Origin: Erysipelotrichaceae bacterium
GTDB lineage: Bacteria; Bacillota_I; Bacilli_A; Erysipelotrichales; Erysipelotrichaceae
Length of the DNA: 16,654 bases
Assembly: GCA_900770275.1 (NCBI GenBank)
Contig: CAAGJS010000033.1
Location: 1 to 16,654, forward strand
Direction of reading: 5' to 3'
Part shown: one piece after another, positions 1 through 6,289 of the stretch
Numbering within the stretch: the stretch's first letter is position 1
Layout of the letters: the number at the start of each line of letters is the position of its first letter
Program-made: the position numbers and the translations under genes
Notes under the pieces: model-generated
The model's input: only the letters and a program-made list of their open reading frames with translations
Databases searched by the model: none
Told to the model about the DNA's origin: nothing

Positions 1-1644
1 GAGGATGAGTACAGTCCGCAGTATAAGACAGTAGAAGACAATCTGTATCCGCGGATCATTGCTTCGCAGAGCCTGGCCGTGGATTCGATCAGCGGCGCTA
101 CCGTTTCCAGCAATGCGGCCAAGTCGATCATTGCCAATATCATCGATGAGAACGGCGGTGATTCGAGTCAGTGGTATACGCCGGTTGAAAAGAGTACGAA
201 GACAGTGACGCTGGATGGCTATGATGCCATCATCGTTGGTCTTGGTTCGTCCGGTGTTGCGACCTATCTGAGTGCGGCGCTGAACGGTGCCACGGTCTTC
301 GGCATGGAAACGGCAGCCAAGATCGGCGGCAACGGTACCAATACAGCCGGCCCTCTGGGTGTGAATCCGGAGGCACAGGTGGAAGCCAACGGCGGCGAGA
401 AGTTTGTCGATGAGGACGAGCTGTTCAATGCATGGATGGAATATACCGACAATGATGCGAAGGCAGATATTGTAAAGATGTTCATCGATGAGTCGGGCAA
501 AACCTTCGGATGGCTGGAGGACAACTATGACTTCAGTTTCCTTCCGCAGATGTTTGCCTTCTATGATGCGCATGGCTGGAAACTTTGGACGATGTATTCC
601 GGCAAGAACGGCGGCACGAAGGATGATGCCTACGTCAACAGTATGGAAAAGGCCAAGGCAATGAATGACAAGAACGACTACATGACGGAGCTGACCGCAA
701 AGAAGCTTCTTGTTGAGGACGGCAAGGTTGTAGGTGTGGAAGCCGAGTACTACGATGGCACGATCTACGATGTGTACGGTGATTCTGTTGTTCTGGCGGA
801 TGGCGGCTTCATCGGAAACGCAGAAATGACGCAGAAGTATACAGGCGCAGTATGGCATACCAAGGGCATGACGCAGTGCAACGGTTTCGGCATTAATGCG
901 GCGCTGGATCTCGGAGCTGCTCTCTACAATCCGGATGTTGCGGTAGAGGACCATATTGCGGCACTGGATACAATCATCCGCTCGGATGATTACAGTGATA
1001 CGGACAAGAGTATTCTGTCTTCTCTTGTCAATGATATGAACTATACGATGATTGATTCGAAGGGCAATGAGTTCGATCCGAACTACAACGGTCTTGGCAT
1101 ATCATTCAATGCGTGGGAAGCCGGTGCCAACTACTATGTGCTTCTCAACGAGGATGAGTACAACGCCATTAAGAACGACGGTTACAGCACCTATACGATT
1201 CCGATGTTCTTCTCACAGGTTACGGAGGATACGACGGAATTCACCAACGGTGACCCGGTCACGAATCTTGATGACATCATGGCGATGGGTGAGAAGTTTA
1301 ATGATGTGTATGAGGCGGATTCGCTTGCAGAACTTGGTGACAAGCTTGGCATCACGATCAACCTCGACAATGTTCATGGCCGTTCGGACGGCAGGTTCTA
1401 TGCGATCAAGGGCGCTGCCTATGTTTATTCGACCTGCGGAGGTCTGGACATCGATACGAACATCAACGTGCTGAAGGAAGACGGAACGCCGATTGACAAC
1501 CTGTACGCTGTCGGAAACAACTCGCTCGGTACGCTGAATGAGTCGAACAAGGCGTATGTAACCTACGGCGGCTGTGCACAGGGCTGGGCACTGACATCGG
1601 GCCGTCTTGTCGGTCAGACGATTGCCGAGAAGTACGCAGGCTGA
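1..1644 (+). CDS. FMN-binding/FAD-dependent flavoprotein reductase, 5'-truncated by the window edge
   Basis: The frame is open from base 1, so the start lies outside the window; 547 residues are visible. Residues 1-45 are the end of an FMN_bind domain: DSISGAT (28-34) fits the DxxSGA(S/T) flavinylation motif, whose Thr (T34) carries FMN covalently after ApbE action. A FAD_binding_2 (fumarate reductase/succinate dehydrogenase flavoprotein) domain follows, with the Rossmann stretch IIVGLGSSGVA (77-87), KIGGNG (107-112), an internal GRFYAI (464-469) and the closing GGLDID...PIDNLYAVGN block. Characterised relatives (fumarate, urocanate and acrylate-type reductases) pass electrons from FMN to FAD to an organic-acid acceptor, often at the cell surface. 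The usual C-terminal HGxNRLGGN substrate motif is replaced by NESNKAYVTYGG, so fumarate is doubtful and the acceptor is unknown. Any signal peptide would be upstream. The family call is firm; the substrate is not. Confidence 0.93.
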   Translation, partial: EDEYSPQYKTVEDNLYPRIIASQSLAVDSISGATVSSNAAKSIIANIIDENGGDSSQWYTPVEKSTKTVTLDGYDAIIVGLGSSGVATYLSAALNGATVFGMETAAKIGGNGTNTAGPLGVNPEAQVEANGGEKFVDEDELFNAWMEYTDNDAKADIVKMFIDESGKTFGWLEDNYDFSFLPQMFAFYDAHGWKLWTMYSGKNGGTKDDAYVNSMEKAKAMNDKNDYMTELTAKKLLVEDGKVVGVEAEYYDGTIYDVYGDSVVLADGGFIGNAEMTQKYTGAVWHTKGMTQCNGFGINAALDLGAALYNPDVAVEDHIAALDTIIRSDDYSDTDKSILSSLVNDMNYTMIDSKGNEFDPNYNGLGISFNAWEAGANYYVLLNEDEYNAIKNDGYSTYTIPMFFSQVTEDTTEFTNGDPVTNLDDIMAMGEKFNDVYEADSLAELGDKLGITINLDNVHGRSDGRFYAIKGAAYVYSTCGGLDIDTNINVLKEDGTPIDNLYAVGNNSLGTLNESNKAYVTYGGCAQGWALTSGRLVGQTIAEKYAG

Positions 1645-1668
1645 TTTCTTCATCACCATCCGTAACTG

Positions 1669-1704
1669 AAAAATGCCGCTGTGCATGACGCATGGCGGCT
1701 TTTA
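1669..1704 (+). terminator. Rho-independent terminator of the flavoprotein gene
   Basis: GCCGC (1675-1679) pairs with GCGGC (1695-1699). The flanking AAAA and TTTT extend the stem past one bulged T. A short T-run (1700-1703) follows. It starts about 25 bases after the stop codon. Confidence 0.75.
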
Positions 1705-1710
1705 TCTATC

Positions 1711-2030
1711 AGCGACTTCAGAAAGGGGCCGGAGAGCGTTGAACAAATGCCAGGGGGGTGAAAAAGGCTCGCTCTGGCCTCAAAGAACCTGATCTTGAGG
1801 ATGACAGAAGCGTCATACAGGCCTGTAATGACTAGGAGTGTGTTATCTTAAGCAACCACCAGTTCAAGCTCCGATAGAAAATACCTTGCGGTCTATTGAA
1901 GGAAATACAGATAAAGGCGCATTGGCAGGCCAAAAGGGGGTTGCAACGAGGGTAGCTGCAAGACCGTGATGATCCGAATGACCCTCTTAAGTAAGTGCAG
2001 TTCAGAAGAGACATCAGCCAGACGCTAATA
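1711..2030 (+). ncRNA. candidate structured non-coding RNA
   Basis: No convincing protein is coded here, but the + strand folds into many short helices. GGCC (1727-1730) plus AGAGCG (1733-1738) pairs with CGCTCT (1770-1775) plus GGCC (1776-1779). CCTCAA (1778-1783) pairs with TTGAGG (1795-1800). ATGAC (1801-1805) pairs with GTCAT (1812-1816). CGATAGA (1872-1878) pairs with TCTATTG (1892-1898), with one G-U that favours the + strand. GCAACC (1852-1857) pairs with GGTTGC (1939-1944). GAGGGT (1948-1953) pairs with ACCCTC (1981-1986). Two CTTAAG copies (1847-1852, 1986-1991) can also pair over long range. Some helices compete (CC 1778-1779; TTGCA 1941-1945 with TGCAA 1957-1961), as in a switch or pseudoknotted RNA. 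The boundaries are guesses. Large Bacillota RNAs such as the raiA motif or HEARO/omega RNAs are possibilities I cannot confirm from memory. Confidence 0.4.
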
Positions 2031-2119
2031 ATAGTTATATTCGAGATTGAAACGTTATATTTCAGTTTGGTTCAATAATTTCTAATCTAAATTTTCTCTA
2101 TCCTTCGCCCATATAAAAA

Positions 2120-2141
2120 TCGCATAACATACATTATGCGA
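2120..2141. repeat. perfect 8-bp inverted repeat (hairpin or operator)
   Basis: TCGCATAA (2120-2127) and TTATGCGA (2134-2141) are exact reverse complements around a 6-base spacer. There is no T-run on either side, so a terminator is unlikely. An operator, or a terminal hairpin left by a lost mobile element, would fit. Confidence 0.6.
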
Positions 2142-2612
2142 AGTAATTATAATTCTTTGATCCGTTGAATTTTTAGGGAAATGTAATAATTTTTTCGCGA
2201 ACCGGGACAAAGTTTAACCAATGGTCAATAAACAGCTTAATAAAGATCCTGAGATATCTTTCGCAAATCTTCCTTCGATTGGCCGAGACATCGCCGGGAA
2301 TTTGCTCCAGCATTTTTATATTCAGGCGTGTCTATTGGTGGTATTTCACCTTTAACTGTTCCTATGGTTTTCCAGGTTCATTGGCCCGTATAACTGTTTG
2401 CCGCCTTATGAACTCACTTTAGAAAACCTGTATATGGATCTCAGACCGTAAGACAATGCTCAGACCGACTGTTGCAGTGAAAAGTCAACGTCAAATACAA
2501 AACTTCGTGATTCAACTGCTTCTGCAGGATAATCTATGCATGAATATTGAATGTCTATTATGACGGAAAAATCACATGCTGCTATTAGATTCCTTCTTAA
2601 CTTTTGATTTTA

Positions 2613-2628
2613 TGTGAAACCGATCACA
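2613..2628. promoter_or_regulatory. consensus cre / CRP-like palindrome, orphan
   Basis: Bases 2615-2628 (TGAAACCGATCACA) match the CcpA cre consensus TGWAANCGNTNWCA at every position. Bases 2613-2628 also form TGTGA-N6-TCACA, the CRP half-site arrangement. In Bacillota CcpA is the likelier reader. No gene start lies within several hundred bases in the right direction, so the target is unclear. Confidence 0.55.
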
Positions 2629-2683
2629 AATATTTTTCTTTCATTGATGTGTTGTTCACCCCTTTTACTGCAATCCTGCTTGC

Positions 2684-2751
2684 AGCTGGGTTTTATGAAC
2701 GGATACCTGCGTTTGCTTAATCATCAGCTGCAGGTTTTATGAAAGGGTACC
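2684..2751. repeat. imperfect direct repeat of about 25 bases
   Basis: The segment at 2684-2707 (AGCTG..GGTTTTATGAACGGATACC) recurs at 2726-2751 with a 2-base insertion and two changes (AGCTGCAGGTTTTATGAAAGGGTACC). The copies start 42 bases apart. They could be tandem protein-binding sites or a decayed local duplication. Confidence 0.5.
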
Positions 2752-2893
2752 CTCTTCCCCCTCCCCTGTCATTTAATGCCTGACTCCATGATCTTGGAAA
2801 GAATCAACAGAATCGCGATCGCGGCCAGGAGTATTGCATGGCTTTTTTATTCCTTTGATTCCTCTGGAAATATGTCTTAACGATTTTACAAAC

Positions 2894-2937
2894 ATAAAAA
2901 TAGCTTTGGATGAACACCACATGGGTTTATCCAAAGC
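2894..2937 (-). terminator. Rho-independent terminator of the garR-lyase-gudD operon
   Basis: GCTTTGGAT (2903-2911) and ATCCAAAGC (2929-2937) form a perfect 9-bp stem. Read on the minus strand it is followed by TATTTTTATG. It begins about 20 bases after the gudD stop codon, so it ends the minus-strand operon. Confidence 0.88.
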
Positions 2938-2958
2938 CAGTATTTCATCTGTTTTTGA

Positions 2959-4299
2959 TTAACGGACCAGACAGGGCTTCTTCGGATTGAACTTCCAGCC
3001 TGGAATCAGATACTGCATTCCTTTTGCATCATCACGTCCGCCGAGTACCTTGTCCAGATACAGCTGATGAGCCTTTTCAATTTCCTTCATATCCGGCTCA
3101 ATTCCCAGCCCTGGTTTATCCGGAATCTTAACAACGCCGTTTTCAATCTGGAGAGGCTTTTTGGTGAGACGTGCTCTGCCTTCCTGCCAGATCCAGTGTG
3201 TATCCAGAGCGTTATAGTCTCCGGGCACTGCCGCACCAGTATGCGTGCATATTGCAAGCGAAATATCGAAATGGTTGTTCGAATGCGATCCCCAGGTATA
3301 ACCAAAATCATGGCACATCTGACCGACACGCACAGATCCTTCCATAGTCCAGAAATGAGGATCCGCAAGAATGATGTCAACCGCCTGTTCTGACAGCGAA
3401 TGACCAACCTGGCGCCAGTCCGTCGCAATCATGTTGGTCGCCGTAGGGAATCCGGTTCTGCGCCGGAACTCAATCATAATCTCCCGGCCGGAATAACCAT
3501 CTTCCGCACCGCAGGGATCTTCACAATAAGTCAGGATGCCTTTCATTCCCTGCACATAACTACAGGCTTCCTCCAGACTCCAGCAGCCGTTTGGATCAAG
3601 GTCAATCCGCGCATCCGGAAAACGTTTCTTCAATGCACGAATGCATTCTATCTCCTTGTTTCCGGGCATCACGCCGCCCTTCAGCTTGAAATCCTTGAAG
3701 CCGTACTTCTTCTGTACTGCTTCCGCCGCTTCAACGACCTTTTCAGGCGTCATGATCTCTTCATTACGGATCCGATACCAGTCACAGTCACTGTCGCTTT
3801 CGTCCATATACGGAAGATCCGTCTTCTTACGATCCCCCGTAAAGAAGAGGTACCCAAGGTAGCGCACCTCATTGCGCTGACGGCCTTCACCTAACAGATC
3901 ACAGACCGGCATTCCCAGAAACTGCCCAAGAAGATCCAGACACGGAGCCTCGATGGCAGTCAGAACATGAACTCCGGTTCTTAGATCAAATGTCTGAAGC
4001 CCGCGTTCATCCTTCTCACCTTTGCTGTCGAGCATTTTTTTGACTCGCAGCAGCGTATTGCGATAGTCAGGGACCCTGGAACCGGTCACAAACGGAATGC
4101 TTTCAATCAGCGCATTCGTGATCTTCGTACCGCCCGGCACTTCACCGCAGCCAACACGGCCATCGGAATCCCGCAGAATCACAACATTACGCGTAAAGTA
4201 AGGCGCATGAGCACCACTCAGATTCAGCTCCATCGAATCCGGACCAGCAACCGGATACACTTCCATCCTGGTAATGACAGGAACATTGATCGATGCCAT
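2959..4299 (-). CDS. gudD: glucarate dehydratase
   Basis: A cytoplasmic enolase-superfamily enzyme that dehydrates D-glucarate (and often L-idarate) to 5-keto-4-deoxy-D-glucarate. Its 446 residues equal the length of E. coli GudD, and the two align almost without gaps from memory, so the known residues fall at the same numbers: K205 and K207 in FKLKGG (base), D235, E260 and N289 (Mg2+ ligands in DLDPNG, CEDPCG and ATNM), D313, H339 and N341 in GSHSNNHFD, and D366 in DTHW. The N-terminal capping domain keeps NLSGAHAP(Y)FTRN and GRGLQTFDLRT-like blocks that are specific to glucarate dehydratases within the superfamily. GAAGAGG lies 6 bases before the ATG. It is the last gene of its operon, 11 bases after the upstream lyase. 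No key residue is missing. Confidence 0.97.
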   Translation of the reverse strand: MASINVPVITRMEVYPVAGPDSMELNLSGAHAPYFTRNVVILRDSDGRVGCGEVPGGTKITNALIESIPFVTGSRVPDYRNTLLRVKKMLDSKGEKDERGLQTFDLRTGVHVLTAIEAPCLDLLGQFLGMPVCDLLGEGRQRNEVRYLGYLFFTGDRKKTDLPYMDESDSDCDWYRIRNEEIMTPEKVVEAAEAVQKKYGFKDFKLKGGVMPGNKEIECIRALKKRFPDARIDLDPNGCWSLEEACSYVQGMKGILTYCEDPCGAEDGYSGREIMIEFRRRTGFPTATNMIATDWRQVGHSLSEQAVDIILADPHFWTMEGSVRVGQMCHDFGYTWGSHSNNHFDISLAICTHTGAAVPGDYNALDTHWIWQEGRARLTKKPLQIENGVVKIPDKPGLGIEPDMKEIEKAHQLYLDKVLGGRDDAKGMQYLIPGWKFNPKKPCLVR

Positions 4300-4310
4300 T
4301 TCAAACCTCT

Positions 4311-5231
4311 TCAGATCAGATTCATTTCCTTAAGGATGCCTCTTAACTGTTCCTTCTGCTGCGGCGTCGCCTCCTGAATCGGCGCAACGCACTTGCCGAC
4401 ATCCCAGCCTTCCATCATCAGTCCTTCCTTGATCGTCTCCGGGAAGGTTCCCTGATTGCAGGCAATTCTTAACGGAGCCAGGCGGAACTGTGCCTCAAGT
4501 GCCCCTTTGTAGTCACCCTCATCCCACTTGTCGTAGATATCCGCACAAAGACGAGGTGCCACATTGGCACACGAAGCGATCGCACCCGACGCACCATACA
4601 TCAAAGCCGCAAAGATCATCGTATCCCGACCCATGATCACATTGAAACGATCACGGATGTCCATTGTCAGACGCAGATACTCCTCGCAGTTGGTCATATC
4701 TCCGGTGGAATCCTTTACTGCAACGATATTCGTAAAATCATGTGCAAGCTTCGACACAACGGCCGGCTTGATTGTAATGTTCGTCTTCGCACGATTGTTA
4801 TAGAGAATGATCGGCATATCCGTCGAGGAAGCGATATCCGCATAGAACTGATACAGCTCCTCATCGGTCTGTGACACGAACATCGGCGTAAGAACCGATA
4901 CCGCATCATAGCCGCCAAGTTTTTCAACCGCATGAACCATCCGGATTACATTGCGCGTCGTAATTGCAGAACACCCTGCAAACAGCTGAATCTTCTTCCC
5001 CTGGCTCGTTGTCATGTCCGCCACAGAATCACGCACCGTCTTCAACAGCGGCACATACTCTTCCGGATCAATCGCATAGAATTCGCCGGACGTACCCAGC
5101 GGGAACAGCCCATGAACACCATTTTCCACAAGATGCCGGGATAATTTTCCCAGCATCTCGTAGTTCACTGTACCGTCCGCATGGAACGGTGTGACAATTG
5201 GCGGGGTTACTCCATACGGAATAAATGACAT
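4311..5231 (-). CDS. DapA/NAL-superfamily lyase, probable 5-keto-4-deoxyglucarate aldolase
   Basis: A 306-residue class I TIM-barrel lyase of the dihydrodipicolinate synthase family. The Schiff-base lysine is K173 (AVKDST), the proton-relay tyrosine is Y144 (LYNN), and the carboxylate-binding loop is GTSGE (46-50). Family members include DapA, KDG aldolases and 5-keto-4-deoxyglucarate dehydratase (KdgD). It sits between garR (23-base gap) and gudD (11-base gap). GarR uses tartronate semialdehyde, which only an aldol cleavage of 5-keto-4-deoxyglucarate would supply; dehydration would give alpha-ketoglutarate semialdehyde, and no dehydrogenase for that is present. I therefore infer aldolase activity in the role of enteric GarL, which is an unrelated HpcH-type metal-dependent enzyme. 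A GAGGGGG ribosome binding site precedes the ATG. KdgD remains the alternative. Confidence 0.85.
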   Translation of the reverse strand: MSFIPYGVTPPIVTPFHADGTVNYEMLGKLSRHLVENGVHGLFPLGTSGEFYAIDPEEYVPLLKTVRDSVADMTTSQGKKIQLFAGCSAITTRNVIRMVHAVEKLGGYDAVSVLTPMFVSQTDEELYQFYADIASSTDMPIILYNNRAKTNITIKPAVVSKLAHDFTNIVAVKDSTGDMTNCEEYLRLTMDIRDRFNVIMGRDTMIFAALMYGASGAIASCANVAPRLCADIYDKWDEGDYKGALEAQFRLAPLRIACNQGTFPETIKEGLMMEGWDVGKCVAPIQEATPQQKEQLRGILKEMNLI

Positions 5232-5254
5232 GGTTCCAACCCCCTCTGTCTCAA

Positions 5255-6151
5255 TTATCGACCAAGCTTAATGCCGGTCAGCTTCTCGTAGTACTGCTCA
5301 ATTGCACTGTGATCCGCAGCACCCTTGCCCTCATTGTGCAGATACTGCAGAATCTCCTGAACCTCAGCCGTCATCGGCAGCGGCGAGCCAACACTGTGTG
5401 CGCAATCCAGCGCATTATTCAGATCCTTGATGTGAAGATCAATTCTGAAGCCAGGCTTATCATTGCCTTCCAGCATCATCGGAACCTTCGCATTCATAAC
5501 CGTAGAACCGGCAAGGCCGCCCCGGATTGCTTCAAATACCAGATGCGGATCAACACCCGCCTTCTGCGCAAGCGTGAACGCCTCAGCGCAAGCCTGAATG
5601 TTGCAGGCAACAATGATCTGATTGGCAAGCTTCGTCGTATTCCCGGCGCCAACTTCACCGCAGTGAACAACGGAAGCACCCATCGTGCCAAGCAGCTCTT
5701 TGCACTCATCGAAGAGATCCTGCGGACCGCCGACCATGAAGCTCAGCGTACCATCGATTGCCTTCGGTTCACCGCCGGAAACCGGGGCATCCAGCATACG
5801 AATTCCCTTCTTGGCAAGTTCAGCTGCAACTTCCTTCGAAGCGATCGGGTTGATCGAGGAGCAATCAATATAAATGGCTCCTTCATGCATATAGTTGACC
5901 AGACCCGTTTCACCAAGCATTACCTGCTTCACCTGCGGCGAATTCGGAACCATGGTGATTACAACATCACATGTCTTGCCGATTTCTGTGTTGGTGGAAG
6001 GAATTGCACCTGCTTCCGCAACAATCTGGATGTTCTCCTGATGCATATCCGAAACCGCCACGTGGTAACCCCCCTTGAGCAGGTTTTTCACCATAGGCTT
6101 CCCCATAATGCCAAGTCCGATAAAACCGATTTTCTTATCTTTTAAGCTCAT
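5255..6151 (-). CDS. garR: tartronate semialdehyde reductase (2-hydroxy-3-oxopropionate reductase)
   Basis: A beta-hydroxyacid dehydrogenase that reduces tartronate semialdehyde to D-glycerate with NAD(P)H. Its 298 residues are close to GarR/GlxR of enterics (about 292-296). Visible are the N-terminal dinucleotide motif GLGIMG (12-17), the family substrate signature DAPVSGGEPKA (121-131) and the catalytic lysine K174 in GNTTKLANQ. An ATG three codons upstream (6160) abuts the AAAAGGAG ribosome binding site with no spacing; the ATG used here (6151) has a normal 9-base gap. It is the first enzyme gene of the garR-lyase-gudD operon and implies the pathway glucarate to pyruvate plus glycerate. 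Glycerate kinase, the next step, is not in the window. Confidence 0.93.
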   Translation of the reverse strand: MSLKDKKIGFIGLGIMGKPMVKNLLKGGYHVAVSDMHQENIQIVAEAGAIPSTNTEIGKTCDVVITMVPNSPQVKQVMLGETGLVNYMHEGAIYIDCSSINPIASKEVAAELAKKGIRMLDAPVSGGEPKAIDGTLSFMVGGPQDLFDECKELLGTMGASVVHCGEVGAGNTTKLANQIIVACNIQACAEAFTLAQKAGVDPHLVFEAIRGGLAGSTVMNAKVPMMLEGNDKPGFRIDLHIKDLNNALDCAHSVGSPLPMTAEVQEILQYLHNEGKGAADHSAIEQYYEKLTGIKLGR

Positions 6152-6289
6152 GATTTTCATCTCCTTTTGACATTTCTACTATATGTAACAAAAGAAGTGC
6201 AGACTATCCGGCAATCGAACAATTTAGGCCCGTTTTTCCAACAATTCGTAAATCCCGTCAGAATATGGAACGTTTCATTTCATGAAATT
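6152..6289 (-). promoter_or_regulatory. control region upstream of garR
   Basis: Read on the minus strand, a TATAGT -10-like hexamer lies at 6178-6183, about 10 bases before the AAAAGGAG ribosome binding site, with no good -35. Bases 6186-6202 resemble a sigma-54 -24/-12 element (CTGCAC-N5-TTGTT) but lack the GG and GC dinucleotides. Bases 6277-6288 are the perfect palindrome ATTTCATGAAAT, flanked by further TTTCA half-sites. ATGGAAC (6265-6271) also occurs in the cdaR promoter. The lack of a -35 and the far-upstream palindrome suggest an activator-dependent promoter. No terminator separates it from the preceding regulator gene. Confidence 0.5.

Larger units (their letters stand above)
2031..2894. 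other. gene-free, AT-rich intergenic stretch
   Basis: No frame here has a plausible start, ribosome binding site and family-like protein. The composition is clearly more AT-rich than the flanking genes up to about base 2650. It contains a perfect hairpin (2120-2141), a cre/CRP-like palindrome (2613-2628), an imperfect direct repeat (2684-2751), the 10-base palindrome AGGGTACCCT (2744-2753) and the palindrome CGCGATCGCG (2814-2823). It reads like the decayed remains of removed genes plus orphan control elements. Confidence 0.5.

Noticed and set aside
1832..2014. 60-codon minus-strand frame
   Set aside because: It lies wholly inside the candidate RNA, has no ribosome binding site, and its translation resembles no family.
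2237..2377. about 46 open codons on the minus strand in the gene-free region
   Set aside because: It has no start codon, is bounded by stops and matches no family I know; I could not separate it from chance.
2814..2848. CGCGATCGCG palindrome and nearby T-run as a plus-strand terminator
   Set aside because: The only stem next to the T-run is four base pairs, and no plus-strand gene precedes it.
5225..6145. 306-codon plus-strand frame opposite garR
   Set aside because: It is the antisense shadow of garR, which has clear dinucleotide and catalytic motifs; the shadow protein is rich in Arg, His and Asn with no domain.
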